From assembly GCF_021155775.2 (NCBI RefSeq), contig NC_060235.2:20761598-20825597 (forward strand): 64,000 bases of DNA, read 5' to 3'. Under the pieces are notes generated by a model. That model was not told the origin of the DNA and did not search any database. It was given only the letters and a program-made list of their open reading frames with translations. How positions within the stretch are numbered: the stretch's first letter is position 1; every line of letters starts with the position of its first letter. Below, piece after piece: positions 49,685-62,918 of this stretch. Position numbers and translations under genes: made by a program. Source of the DNA: Neodiprion pinetum. Its lineage: Eukaryota > Arthropoda > Insecta > Hymenoptera > Diprionidae.

Positions 49685-50222
49685 TAAAAATGAACAAATA
49701 GCAATTTTGGGATGTCCGTTGAAAGAAAAATCTGTTACAATGTATTCGTAAATGATTATTTTCTAAACAAAATAAGCCATCAATGATGTATTTGATATGA
49801 AAAATGAGTATCCATCGATAAACTTTATTCCGAGATTTCTGTGAAACGTTTCTTGCGCATTAGCTTTAACCGTGGTAGGTTAAAATTTTTTATCGACGCC
49901 CTTACACATCACAGACTATCAATTGTTGCAGCAGGAATTTTTTCGCTCCAATTTTCCAACTCATTCGGTTTGTAGGCTCAACTACCCGAGTTTTAACGTT
50001 TGGTCATATCTTATGAAAATTTCACCGACTACCTCCCTCGAAGAGGCCGGTTGAGTACCGGTACGTGTAATTCTTGGCAGGGCTACTCTGCGGAGAAATC
50101 TGGGGTAAAGTTTATCGGCCGCGGTCGTCGCGCATAATCTTGGTCGAGACGCCGCGATATCCTTTTAGTAGTTTGACTTGGAGTTTCGCCTCGGCTCGAT
50201 CCTGGCGGCGGCGACCAGAGCG

Positions 50223-50258
50223 CCCACCCCAACCTCAACCCCCAATCCCCAACCCCCG
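50223..50258 (-). other. G-quadruplex-compatible C-rich stretch
   Basis: Four or more runs of three to five C separated by one to six bases. On the minus strand this is a G-quadruplex pattern with short loops. It sits in a GC-richer segment (50.04-50.55 kb). Confidence 0.6.
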
Positions 50259-51429
50259 GACATTCAAATGGCCGTCAAAGACAAGCAAACTCCCTCGGCT
50301 CAGGCTGACCCGGTCTGTTTACACGGGCCGTTAATTCGGCCCGACTCGCACCCTGTCCCGAGTTTAACATTCGTTATTACGTCGGGATACCACGTGCCAG
50401 ATACCGCGGTCTGCTAACGGGCTGGATGGACACCGCTTTTTGGGATTTCGGATGAGAAAAGAGAAAGAAGCCCGACCTTCTGCCCTCGGCCGAATTCACC
50501 TCGGTTCGATCAACTGGCGCTATTTCGAGGATAAACGTGAACGTTCTTTAAAAACGTTCATCTTTTTCTCCACCGTAGGTGTGTAAAAGCTGTAACCTTC
50601 GGGTCTTGAATTATCGGATCGTCAACATGGCAGGGGATATCAAATTAATACATATTTACAAACGATGTGTAATGCATTTTTTCAGTGCGGGCGTAAAATT
50701 CTTGACACAAATATTTCGCGGTCTCAACTTACCCGTCGATAGAATTTCCTTGCAAATAACTTTCGATCAGTGAAATTAGTCACAATTCTAAATTTGGCTT
50801 GATCTTCTCCTGTCAGAAGTCGAGAAATTATGCAGCCGACATTTTGGAGCATTCGAGTCTACCTAGTAGCAAAAACGTAATACATTAACCCAAAAATAAA
50901 ATAAAAAATAAAAATTTTAATACCTGGGTTGCGATATTAAAATTTTCAGAAGACTTCATCAATCAAACAGACTGTGATTTACATTTTCCTACCGAACAAC
51001 CATCACTCGCCATCTTCCACGAGAATGATTTTTATTTCAATACTCTCCCCACGTTCATTTAACGCCACAAATTCAATCCTGTACACATAGCTATTCGTAC
51101 AATAAAATTACACGAAGAGCTCTATTATATTCTTCTCAGAATATATATATATCTCTTATCAGAATCTATATATAAACGTGCACATATATATTGCAAAGAA
51201 GAATGTTGTCCCATAAAATTTTCGTGACCGAAGACCGGCGTAAAGTTGATGGGTCGTCGAAAACACGACGATTGAACGATCAGGTGCGTATCGAGGGTGG
51301 TAATCGTCGAGTTCGAGAGGCGAGGAGGCTTAATGCCTGAATCGAGGGGTGAGGCTGATAATACATCGGCGAAAGTATGCATTGAGATGGGATTTAATTA
51401 GCGGAGTAAGCGGCCCAAGAACCAAGGAC

Positions 51430-51459
51430 CACCGACCGACCGATCGACCGACGCCGACC
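51430..51459. repeat. (CCGA)n imperfect repeat
   Basis: ACCGACCGACCGATCGACCG-type tetranucleotide repetition. Confidence 0.8.
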
Positions 51460-51899
51460 AATTCTGGCTAATTTTCACAGCCGGGTATCCTTCCTTTAAT
51501 TAAAGCCTCCATGCCCCCCGGATTGTCCGTTTGTATTATACAACAGACAAAGAACGGACTGGGAATGAATATCTCCTTCCTGCGGGACTCGGGCGAGGGA
51601 TCAGAAAATGGCCGGTAGATAGAGGAAGTCCTTTTTCGATTCTGCCGAACCGCGTGCCTTCGTTGCCAAGAAAGCTAGTGTCGTAGGAGCGTTTTAAAGC
51701 GTTTCAAACTCTAATTACGTACCTGTTTTTGTCCCCTTTTTGTCTCCGCTTAGCTCCCTCCTCTTTCGACCTACTGCGGCGTACGCAGCGTCGGCCAAAA
51801 CTATCGCTGTTTCACCCCTTTAGCTGCCATTAGCGTCGAGGGTGAAAAAGGGAACGAGGTATTAAAAGGAACGACAAAAAAGAATACAAAGAAAAAATT

Positions 51900-51942
51900 A
51901 AAAAAAAAAAAAAAACACACACACACACAGACACACACACAC
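51900..51942. repeat. poly-A followed by (CA)n
   Basis: About 15 A, then about 14 CA dinucleotides with one GA interruption. The minus-strand Cys/Val/Phe frame across it is an artefact. Confidence 0.9.
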
Positions 51943-53715
51943 CAACCCAACAACCTTCTCCTACTCACATTTTTCCTTCGCACGGTAGTCACGCAAAAAA
52001 CATCACACTGATGACGAAAATATGCTAATTCAAAGGTTAGCAAAAATTCACTTTATGCGAAGATGATTGCATAATTTGCAAGTTTTGTACTACAGTGTCT
52101 TGTAATAACTAATTGTGTTACCGTGTATTGTTCACGGATAATTGTGAATTATTTGAAACTTGAATTATGTCGAAATTCGTCAACTCGTTTTTTCCTTTCT
52201 TTCGAACCAATTTTCAGAGATTCGACATTATCTAACGAGAAATGCAAAAACTGATGTTCAGTGAATATAAACAACACAATTCGAGAGATCGGCCGCTAAA
52301 ATAGTCATTGTGCCACCTCTTACTGTACTAACTCTGTAACAATTTTGATCGCTTAGTAATCGTGAAAACTTCTGCAACCTAAGAATCAATTTTCATTATT
52401 GTATTCATTGGCAATCATATCGCAGTAACTGTGATTACAATAATCATGAAATCTTTAAAAGTTCGAGCTGAATTATATGAAATTTGAAAATCGTGCCAGT
52501 CTTGTTCGTTGTTCGTCAGATGGGAAAAACAAAATCAGTGACGACTATAGATGATTGCTTATCTATTGTAATAGCAGTAATCGCGTAATTTTTCTGTAGT
52601 CATATACATATAGTAGAATTTCAATATTCGAAACAGGAAATCTTTTGTCATCGTAAGAAATTTTATGAAACCTCTCTAGCCTGCGATAACCGTGTCACTT
52701 ATTCTGAGCAGTGCAATTGAATTGAAATACCTTAAAGAAATTATTTTTACGACGGGTGTTTTTCAATCGAAATCGAAGGGCACAGACAGCCCGGTAAGAT
52801 GATTTTCCCTGCATGGGGCAGGTGCACTGCAGCAATGGCGATTTTTTATTCGACTTTTATATCGAGGAGGTCGAGTTCAATTATTGGCTCGAGTTCAGCG
52901 ACTGTGCAGGGGGATAACTATCTGCCGCTAGCTGTACCTGGAATCGAGATCCTCTCTCGGCTATTTCCTACCCTTATTAGATTTATTTACCTCGCTCATG
53001 GTCCGATTCAATTTTTTTTTCCTTCTTCCCTCCCCCTCGCAGATGCCACGGGATTGCTAACCGGCTCGATGTATACACTCGTGCCAAGAAAGTTAAAACT
53101 AACAACTGACCCTGCTCTTTCGTTTCACATTTTCACCCTGCCAAATCGAGCGGAGCGGCTGCGTGAGTCGCAGTAACCTCGCTTGGGAGTGTTGTTAACA
53201 TTTTTCTTCAGTTCAACCAGAGAAGGGTAAACCTGATTTTAAAACCAATTCGCAGTTCATGTACCGATACTTGTGGGTATGTGTTTTTGACAGCTTGTTC
53301 AAATGTTCGACGTAACAACTGTAACGAGTTTTATAAAATCAATTTTCTATAGATTAAACTTTGGTATTCCTAATTTAAAAATAAAGTACATTTCTTCGTA
53401 ATCGAGTAAATAAATCCACCGTGTAGTCCAAGGCTGTAATGCATTGTAATGTCCAGAGATAATCTACCAACTGAAAATCGACTATCGGACGCCAACTTCC
53501 TTGATAATAGTGAGGAATTTTTGAATCCTGTATAATCTCAACGACGCAAGAAGCTCATTGCCAAGTGACTTACGACTCGGGGAACGACCGGCTAGTTTGA
53601 TCCTAGGCTGAATTGGAATGGGCTGATTCACATATTTTATCATAGATATCGGTATGGGGTCTAGGAGGCGATAGGAAGTCCGGGTGCGTGAGTTGTGTGC
53701 GCCGCTCTTCCCCAG

Positions 53716-53780
53716 CTTTTTCTTGTTTCTTCTTCTTCTTTTTTTTTCTTCTTTTATTCTTTTACTTCTTCTTCTTGTTC
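53716..53780. repeat. TTC-rich pyrimidine tract
   Basis: Imperfect TTC and poly-T sequence over about 65 bases. Frames giving poly-Phe or Lys/Arg are artefacts. Confidence 0.8.
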
Positions 53781-54420
53781 GACGGAACAAGAATCTGTTC
53801 CCTGATCCGCACTCTGATACTACAAGCTTCTGCTCCTGAATACACTATGAAGATTCCCGCGGTGTACATAAGCTATTTCGACAGATAAAGTCTTTGAGAG
53901 AAAAGTCTGGATCGCCCGAGGCAGCGAAGAAACAACGTCCAGAAGACGTAGAACTTTTCCTTCGCGGCAAAAGCAGCTACGTCATCGTTCGAGACGTTTG
54001 GAAAAGGAGAGAGAATGAGAGAAGAATGATCAATTTCCTTCGTGTCTAAAAACGAACAAACAGCAGTGACTGGCAGGATTTGACACAGCACAGATGAGAT
54101 TCATTGACACTGTGACCGGAGTCGCCGATAGTGTTGGCGAGTAAATTTTTCGAACCCAGATACTCGGTGTGAAACTCGTCTTTCAGATCCAATGTGAATT
54201 TCTTCAACGATAATTTCGATTCGGGAAGATTTTGAGCCGACATTTTGTGGAACTCGAATTTCGAACTATTGGAGGTCTCGAAGTCCGCGGTTGAAAATTT
54301 GGCAAACAGTGAGAAACTGCGAGGGAGAAGAGACGACATTCCAATTTGAAATTCGATCAGCATGGATGGAGCGCTTCTTTCTCCGTTGTAACCCGGTTTA
54401 CTGGTAATTTAATTCCAGCG

Positions 54421-54804
54421 CTACGGGGTTGAGATATGGCAGTTTTCGAGGTTCGGAAGGTTTGAAGAAGAGAGAGCCCGGCACCTCTCAATTAGATTCT
54501 ATCAACTTTCCAGCAGGAACGGCTCCGCCTCGCGTGAAGAAGAAGGCGACGCTTTAGCGTTCGTTCCGCGATGGCGCGGCGGTGGCGGCAGCAGCCAGAG
54601 AACGCACAAAGATTCGTAATTAATGTTATTAAAGTCTGCGACCCTGGTAACGGTTATAAGGACATTAGCGACAACCCCCGCCGCCTCCGCCTGCCATCCC
54701 CGGCGGCAAATGTCCGTGCATTAGCCGACTCACGGTACCTATACGTGCATCCTCGAACGGTTTTGTACACGTAGAAACTTGAGTTCTTTACCCTCGCGAG
54801 GAGA
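54421..54804. other. GC-richer segment upstream of the tandem duplication
   Basis: No gene recognised. Short frames on both strands overlap at 54571-54774 (plus) and 54654-55004 (minus), and the latter runs into the duplication. Composition explains them. Confidence 0.45.
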
Positions 54805-55101
54805 AGGGATGAGAAGTACTTTTTCAACCACGAGGATACGGCCGATGTAACTAATACTGAAACCAAGTATCCGGCTGGGCGTAAATTCATCGTTGTATAA
54901 ACGTTTCGTCGCTGAACGATTTGCAAAAGGCACCCTGAACACCGATTGAAATACCTTTGTGAAAACAGTCTCAATCCTCTTCGAATACTCGCTTCTCCTT
55001 CCATTCCGATGGGGTATTGAAATCCTATAGGTTAATTAATTATATTCAGTTCACAAAGTGTATTCGATCCTCTTTCCTCGGCTCATTAGTCCCTGATACG
55101 T
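54805..55101. repeat. tandem duplication, unit 1
   Basis: Aligns with unit 2 over its whole length at an offset of about 347-349 bases. Shared landmarks in order: AACTAATACYGAAACC, AAATTCATCGT, AACGTTTCGT, GAAAACAGTCTCA or GGAAACAGTCTCA, the 31-base identical core at 54980-55010, GGTTAATTAATTAT, TTCAGTTC and TTAGTCCCTGATAC. The unit has no conserved reading frame that I can see, because indels break it. The GGTTAATTAATTA element is homeodomain-site-like. It could be a duplicated regulatory element or a diverged two-copy satellite. Confidence 0.8.
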
Positions 55102-55153
55102 AGAACGTAACTAAGCGCCCACCAGCTGCGAGTTTTTCACGTTTATTAGAAAA

Positions 55154-55448
55154 TGGGGTGAAAAGTAGTTTTCATCCACAAAGACACGGTCAATATAACT
55201 AATACCGAAACCGAGTAACCGTTCGAGCGGAAATTCATCGTCATTCAAACGTTTCGTTGCAGACAGAGCGGTAAAAGGTATACCCTAAACAGTGATTGAG
55301 ATACCTCGTGGAAACAGTCTCATTTCGTTTCGAATACTCGCTTCTCCTTCCATTCCGATCAACCATTGAAATTCTGGGTTAATTAATTATTTTCAGTTCC
55401 GAAAGTTCATACAATCCGCTTTACTTGGCTAATTAGTCCCTGATACAT
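55154..55448. repeat. tandem duplication, unit 2
   Basis: Second copy of the ~300-base unit, carrying the same landmarks in the same order. The core at 55329-55359 is identical to 54980-55010 over 31 bases, although the surrounding sequence has many substitutions and indels. The ~52 bases between the units resemble the sequence before unit 1 only weakly. No third copy follows. Confidence 0.8.
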
Positions 55449-58400
55449 GGGAAGTATCCAATTTAACAGGGCACACGGAATACGTAAAAAGCATTCACAT
55501 TCAGAATGGCGAACCCTTTGAACAGTTTCACACTTAATAATACAGCTGAGAAACTGTGTTCATAGTATATCAAGCTGGTTATCTGACTTCCAAGGTGTAA
55601 TTGTACGGAGTAAATTCAGCACACCTGGTCTTTACTTAATGTATGGAAAAGATCGAGCTGGAGAAGTGTTTTCACGCGAGAGAAGTTTATGGAAGGAAAT
55701 AATTGGAAGTATGAGAATCGTCGGGATGGTTTTTTCGAGTGTCTGCGCCTGAGGAAAGCTGCTTGTTGAACGGGACAATTCGGTGGAATGTTAACTATTC
55801 CAGTAATCCAAGATAACTGCTGGTAGCGTGTGCCAGTGTTCTACCGAGGAGACATTGCATGCCTCGATGTCAAGATTACGAAGCTATACGTAAAGGCTGA
55901 GGGGACTGTCAAGCATGAGAACCAGATGTCGACTTTCCAGTTTCCGGCCCTCTTTCCGCCTAACGTTACGTCTCACCGAGGGGTAAATTCCGCGAGATTA
56001 TCACTGGATAAGGAGGCGGAAAAAAGATTTCTCCCCTATTGTTTGGGAAACTCGTTGTTGGATACCTACTGCTGCTTCAAGGATGTCGCACTTGTGCTTA
56101 ACGCGTTCGCATATTAAGCATGAGACGCGGATTCGTTCACGGTAATGAGACAACGAGCGAGGAAATTTCTTTCTCCTAATTCGACGGTGAAAAACGTTCA
56201 CGAACGAATTCCGGCAAGTGAGGAAATGGCAATTTCTGCTCCAAACTCGGGCCTTAATAATTTAGGGTTAACGTTTCGTTCCCTCGAAATGAATTCGAAC
56301 CATTAATATCAGTTATCGAGACGCGTTGGTCTTGGCACCTTCAACGGTAACAACCTTCGCGGAAATTTTAGCCCAGTTTCGCCCGCTGTATATACCGTAT
56401 ATAGAAATGTCCGAGATGCTGCTGTCGCGATTAATCACCACTGCCAACCGCCCAGCCATCCTCTGGGTATGGCAAAACCGTGAAATTATACGACGGACCG
56501 ACTCGGTGAAAAGTGGAAAAGTTGCGTTCACGTGACGTCTGGATGATCACTAAAAAAAACGTTTTAATAGCTGGCTTGGACCATACTCAATCAGCTTTCT
56601 CTAACCTATCGCCCACGCGGAACATTGATCTCCAAATGGTTCGTGCCATGGACACCCATGATCGATGCGCAATATCTATTAGACAGACATGGATTTTAAT
56701 CGAAATGATCGTCCGTTGTCCCCATTGAAGGTCCAAATTTCCGCTTGTTCTTCATCTAATATAACTCTATTAGGTATACGTATAGATAATCATCAGGGAT
56801 TCCATGAATTTCGTGGACTTTGATGACAAAGTATTTACATCTTAAGTGGACTTGATTTTTAAATTATCTATCGGAGTTCAGATACCACGAAATATATCAG
56901 GAATTGTAGCTCGCTTATGTGCTATGGATATTCATGGACATCCAACGAATTTCAATCACCGTTTTAGATCGAACCATGTATATATATTGTGTATTTTCGT
57001 GGATGTCTTTTACGAATTCAGTAATAGAATATGAATCTTTCATGGAGCCGTGAATCTTGTACGGACCTTTGATAAAATGTTCCGTCTAGGCGGAGTTGTC
57101 TATATCATTAAAAACAGATGACATGAGCGAATGGGAAAAGGACGAAGAGTGTGTAACGTACTGGTGATGAAAACAGAGAGAAATGCGGCATAATCGGAGT
57201 GTCGATAATGTCTCGCCCGCTAACGAACCGTGACCCCTTGGCCGGGGTTTGAAATGAGAATAAAAAGAGGAAGAGGAAGAAGAAGGGTGAGCAATAAGAG
57301 GGAGAAAGTGAGGAACGTCGTGGCTGCCTGGTCTGCTTGTAGAGGCGACATCCTTATCGTCCTTGGGGAGGGAGCTAATTACCTATAATAACAAATTGGC
57401 AAAGTCTTCCCGCTAATTACCGAAAAGGAGGTGGAACGCTCGGCTCAACCCGCCGCCAACCACCTCAACCATCCATTCATCCATCCATCCACGTTGAGCA
57501 GCGAGAGTTTTTCGATAGTTTGGAAAGTCAGCCCGAGTCGTGCAGCATGAGGTAAACGAACCGTGAGGCCTTTCAACGTGGGTGAGAATCGACTCCGGTG
57601 CCAAAAGGTCAAAGAAGCCAATCTGTAGTATTACATTGGTAAAATTTCGAGTCCTTTGAGATTTTGGAAAGCAATGAATGCGTTGCTTACTAAATGAGTG
57701 CCATGCTCCGATGAGATCGTCATATTGCAAAATGGACGCCAACCATCGTTCTTTGAGCTATAGGGATAACTGTGAAGTTATGTCTGATCTTCATTTTAAT
57801 AAAAAGCGCTACACTGCAAAGAGCATTTTGTAGAACACCTATTTTCGGCTGCACAACTTGAATCAATATCTGGAAACTTATCGAATGCAATCGATTCAAA
57901 CAGGCAAGAAAATACTCATGTTCCAAGAAACTTGACGGATACCTACCTAATTAGGATCTCACGTCAATTTAAAAAGTTTGGCATTTTACTGACGTGTCCC
58001 AGCTTTAACGGAATTTTTACAGTTGAAATTCAGAGTTGAATATTTTTTTTTTTTTTGTTCGCAGGGACTTTCTTAATTGCAAGATTGAACTTGACTGGCT
58101 TCGGTAGACTTTTCCAAACTTTTTCTTTGTCACATTTTTTCTTGTACATAATTTTTGACCCAACTATACCATACGATTAAAAAAATGTGCAATGTTTATC
58201 GAGCTTTTAAGCGTCGGCGGGGAAGAAATTTACCCAAGTGGATAGGATATTTCGTGAATAACCTACAAACGACGCAGCGCGTTATGTGTGTACCTTGTTC
58301 TTACATTATTAATACGTATAGGATGAATGAATGTATCATTCATATGAGTGGTCGCCGAACCAAAGAGAGAAATGTACCTACCTAGCAAATTGTCATAAAC

Positions 58401-60240
58401 TTGTAAGCTCGCGTTACGGTGATATTGATGACCACCATTTCTGGATGATGTTTCATGTGAGAACACTTTTAGACAACTGTTCATTATCAGCATACGAAAA
58501 AACTTAGGAAATTACTATGACCTAGTTGAGTTGAGAAACCTTTACTGTAATGATCGTCATATCTATTATATTATGTGAAAATAACAACTATAAAGAGTAA
58601 CTTTTTCCAAGAACTTCATTCCTACGACTTGATGTAGCTTATATAGGTACTTGGATCGAAACTACTTCACTACTTACAGAATTAATTATGTCGGTAAAAC
58701 GATCGTATCCGTTTTATTGAAAGTTTCCTGGTTACTGGATAATCTTTGAAGTACCGGCTTTGTTCGTTACGTGCAATTAACTAATTGGAATAAATTTCTA
58801 GAATTGTAATTTTCGAAAACCACTCTACGAGCAGATTTATAATTGTACAGCAAAACAATTTCACGAATATATACGAAAAAACTAGAGTACAATATCTCAC
58901 TCTCCGTTTTTATTTTATTTCTATTCGTCAATCCCATTTTTATCGTATTATTCATTTTTATCGGATTATTATTGAAATATCGCGAGTAACGTAACTTTAA
59001 ACTCGCTACCGTTATAGGCATGCCGGAACAAATCAAAATTCATTAGTTTCGCCGAAGGATACATGCACTGTAACACCGTATACAACGACGTGGGGAAAAT
59101 TTGAGAATTAAATTTCTGCTCTTGGCTCGCATATAACACGAGGAACGGGAAAATTATTCCATCGACATCACAGAGAGAGATGGAGAGAGACAGAGAGGGA
59201 GAGAGTAAGTGAAAATATACGAACGCGAGGGAACTCGTGCAGGATATGAATGGATGAACTTCCGCCATTCGAACTCTCCACGTCAGAATCTGTAGACGAA
59301 TTCTCGGGAATATGTCTACAATGAAATTGAAGCCAAACCTTTTTCAAGGATTACGGCAATACTGACGAATGTATACGTGAGAATGTCGTTAAAGTGAAAT
59401 AACTAAATATTCCAAACCTTCGTGATTGGAAAATGAAAAATGTATGATTTTTAGCGGATTCATACGTATCATCTTGTCATATTTGCATTCACCTGTAGCA
59501 AAATCTACTCATATTATTCATTACAACATTTCACCGCAGCGCGTGCTCGGTCAAGATCAATCGAGATAAATTTTCAATTGGACGACCGAACCGAGCAAAG
59601 AAATTGACGCAAACCAATTTTGGATATTTATGACTCGACGATCAGTTAATCAAACCTACCGGGGCTTGTTTTATTCACAAATTATATAGATTCAGCTTCA
59701 TCCGCTTATTTTTTCATCAGAATCAATGAATGAGAAGTATTGTTATTGACAATAAAGTCACGTTTTGCGGTACCCGCGATATCTAAAATACGGCTGACCC
59801 GATTGACTTCAAACTTGAATACGATGTTCCTTCGTAGTTTATCCTCTTTGCCACAGTCCGACATTTTTTTTTACCTTGTCTTCGATAAACTGTCGGCTGT
59901 TTGAAGTAAAAATTTCGCAAGGTGTCCAAGAGTTTGAAATAAATCGATTGAGCCGTGTTTCGAGATATTGCTGGGCGGAAAATGTGTCACTGAGTGAAAT
60001 CGTTTAAAAAAAAATAGATACTTTAACGAATCTGGATTTACATACCTTTGAATAAAACAACCGCGAATCGAATTGAATAATTCGTTGTCAATATATAATA
60101 AATTCCCAATATCGATCATCTTCTTAAACCGTCTTATTGTATGAAATTGGAATACATATAAATATATTTGGAAATTATTACGCGGACCGAGGAGCAAATC
60201 GGGCCGTGATAAACAGAGTAAGCGGAGGTTATTTCTCCGC
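55449..60240. other. gene-free stretch
   Basis: No supportable gene. Between 56.78 and 57.07 kb the motif TTCGTGGA/TTCATGGA recurs about four times. The segment at about 57.32-57.42 kb has two CTAATTA homeodomain-like sites and GATA-like strings. A small ATCC repeat lies at 57470-57491. On the minus strand a pyrimidine-containing stretch ending CAAAG|GTATGT near 60034-60050 weakly resembles a fused acceptor-donor. Confidence 0.5.
57470..57491. repeat. (ATCC)n repeat
   Basis: About five ATCC units with one change. Confidence 0.85.
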
Positions 60241-62844
60241 ATATTTTGACGCAGGGAAACGCGTGATATAATGAGACCTCGAAAGGCTCGGCGGCGAGGG
60301 GAAGGGCAGATATTACGTAATCATGAGATTACGAGAAGATCGTAATTAGTTGGCTCAAAGGTAATAAGAGGGGGGGAGAAAGGGAGAGAGGGAAGGAGAG
60401 AGAGAGAGACACGAAGGTCCTCGAGGAGGCACGAAAATTGGCGAAGGGACGAAGGGTCGAAGTTAGAGGGTCGGACACTCGTGCTTCGAGATATCCATCT
60501 CGGCGGGTGAAACGAGAACGATTCTCTTCTCGTCTCTCGAGCCCGACTCATTGTTCGCTTGTACCCCATTGTCTTATTGTTCCTCGTGCCCGTAGCGGAG
60601 ATGCTGCAATGGGTAAAAGTGAAGAGCGAGCGCTTCACAGCCCTTCCCGCCGATTCTAACAACTGCAAAATTAACAGCTGGCGTTTGGAAAACTTTGCAC
60701 ACACGCTCGGGCACAAAGCCTTGACCTCTTGACCGATGATGCACGGGCAAGCGGAAATTTGGGCAGAAGGGGGGATGAGTGAAAAAAAAAAAAACAAAAG
60801 TTAAGACGAGGAAAAAACGCGTAGGTATGGGAACTCCGTCGAAAGTTTCGTAAGAATGTAATTCTTGCGACACTTGTGTTCTTAAAGTTAACCCTAATCG
60901 CTTCACTCTGGTCGAATTTTAGAAATAGGATTGAAATTCGGATGGGCTGTCTTCGTCAAAGGTCACTACTGGGAAAAAAAATGAAAAAAAAATAAAATAA
61001 CACTCTGTCTCCGGCAGTGTTAAATAACATAGTATCAGACGATGATGATCAAGAATAAAATAAAACAATTCTTACTATGTTATTGAAATAAATCTAAAAT
61101 AATTTAAAAGACACAAGTCAGGATGTCAACAGCTGAAGAAAAGATTTTACAATTATAACGTTCGCAATTCCTAAACTCTGGTATTGTTGGATCCGATTTT
61201 GAGATTCCTTGGTTTTATTTTGCAGACCGTATGGAGATTTTCATAGATCACCTGAAGAAAATTTTACGTATAATTATACGTATATCGATCGTTGTTGGAT
61301 TTCCTAATATTTAAATATTTTTTTTTTTATTTTCTTATCACGGATATGTTTCTCAAGAAGATTCATTCCTCGATAAAACCAGCCAGAGCTTAACCACTGA
61401 GGAATTTTAAAACAAAAGGAACAGTGTAACTCGAGTACATAACAAGCTTGGTATTCGTAAACTATGAATTTCAGTATAACATAGATAATACGATTGTGGC
61501 ACTATTTCAATGATCATTATCGATGAGTTTCGACGGAATACCGAAGCGTCTGTACAGGAACTCGAAAAGTTCTGTCCGGTTCCTCCTACCGAGTGAATAA
61601 TAATTAATCCAACTACGGAACTCGTTGTTCTCTCTTCCCTCCGTGCTTTCTTTCCCCCCCCCCACTTTTCCAGTCGCCAAGAAGAGCACGTGTACAATGC
61701 CGAGCGATCCGAGTCCCTCGTTCACCGCTTCGCCTTGTTCAAGGTAGACGTGAGAGAAGCAGAAAAGCAGAAAAGCGCGTGAACGGGGGTTTGCAACGCT
61801 TGCAGAACTTGCTATTTACCGGTTGTAATCGGATTCTGTACCCGGCCGTAGTGAGAAAGAGAAGGGGAAGAGAAACTACGACGACGTTGCCGTTGAAGAA
61901 CACATTTCCCCGGCATAACGAAGGGGTGGAAAAGGGAAAGAGAACCTGGGGAAACACTCAATGCTCGCATAACTACGCCGGAGTAATTGACTCGGTGTTA
62001 TTTCTTTCGAGGTAGCGGGATGAGACGAGGGAAAGAGGAAAAAGTAAGGAACTGGGGCTCCGTTCGAGACTTCATATCTCCCGGCGCCCGCCTAATACGA
62101 TGAAAATGAAGGAAAAAAAAAAAAAACAACCAACTCCGGAAGGACCGCCGAGAAAACTATGAGGGAAAAAAACTTTCAGCTACAGCTGGAATGAAATCGT
62201 ATCATCCTCCAGTGTCGTTGTATCATTGAAAAAGTTTCTCTCGATCTCCGCTCCCACGGATATTATTATCCTACGTATAGATACACAAATTGCAAGTTGT
62301 GTACAATTTGAGAAGTGCGTTTCGGTCACGGAATTATAGTCTCGATTTTTTTTTTATCAACTATCTGTTTTTCGTAACGGATAATTTCTACTTTTGTTTT
62401 AATTTTTTTTTTTTTTCTTGCCTGCTTGTGATTTTCCACGATTTCCACGACGATAGAAATATAACTCGAAGCTGGATTAATAGATCGTAGTATGATTTTT
62501 CAAGGGATCGAAAATTGAAACTGTTATCGCCAATATACAGAAATAATAATTCGTCAAAATTATCTAGCTAGCTTACCTATACAGAATACATATATCTCGC
62601 AGGCGAAGTTTCACAGTTTGTTGAGAGAAATTTCAACTGAAGTACAAAGACATCAGCGACAGCAGCAGCAGCAGCGCGAGAGGTTAGACAAGAAGAAGGA
62701 GGTGAAGGAGAGCGACTGAATTTGAAAATCCATCAAATCGCAGAGGAGAAAGGTCCCGAGTTGATAATTGTTTCATCGCCGGTGGAGCGACAGTGTCTGA
62801 AAACGATGCTGGCTTTCGTTGCCGAACGAAAGACGGATCTTGGT

Positions 62845-62848
<4 letters not shown>
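60241..62848. other. gene-free stretch; GC/purine-rich segments
   Basis: A GA-rich tract lies at 60.36-60.42 kb and a GC-richer segment at 60.4-60.75 kb. Another GC-richer part covers 61.55-62.1 kb with a 9-base C run near 61656. The 158-codon minus frame at 60321-60797 opens with TTG across a poly-T stretch and has no recognisable domain. A short CAG repeat is at 62654-62676. Confidence 0.5.
62654..62676. repeat. (CAG)n repeat
   Basis: About six CAG triplets, with one interruption by CGA. Confidence 0.85.

Positions 62849-62916
<68 letters not shown>
62849..62916. repeat. (GA)n microsatellite, about 34 units
   Basis: The longest pure dinucleotide GA run in the window. It is purine-only on the plus strand. 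Frames giving Arg-Glu or Leu-Ser repeats are artefacts. Confidence 0.95.

Positions 62917-62918
<2 letters not shown>

Larger units (their letters stand above)
47001..50222. other. gene-free stretch
   Basis: A plus frame of 128 codons (47098-47484) has no recognisable domain. GC-richer DNA covers about 48.2-49.26 kb and 50.04-50.55 kb. Small hairpins are listed separately. Nothing else is recognised. Confidence 0.5.
50259..54420. other. gene-free stretch
   Basis: GC-richer to about 50.55 kb and at 51.2-51.86 kb, AT-rich elsewhere. A plus 3' splice-like pyrimidine tract ending CCGTAG lies near 50560-50578. It is followed by GTGTGT and has no convincing exon. A plus frame at 52799-53176 has no recognisable content. 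Repeats in this stretch are listed separately. Confidence 0.5.

Noticed and set aside
60034..60050. Minus-strand CAAAG|GTATGT as another fused splice site
   Set aside because: Weak acceptor with purines before the AG. Not comparable with the 38.86-kb site.
60321..60797. 158-codon minus frame
   Set aside because: Starts with TTG in a poly-T run and shows no domain. Low-complexity flanks explain its length.
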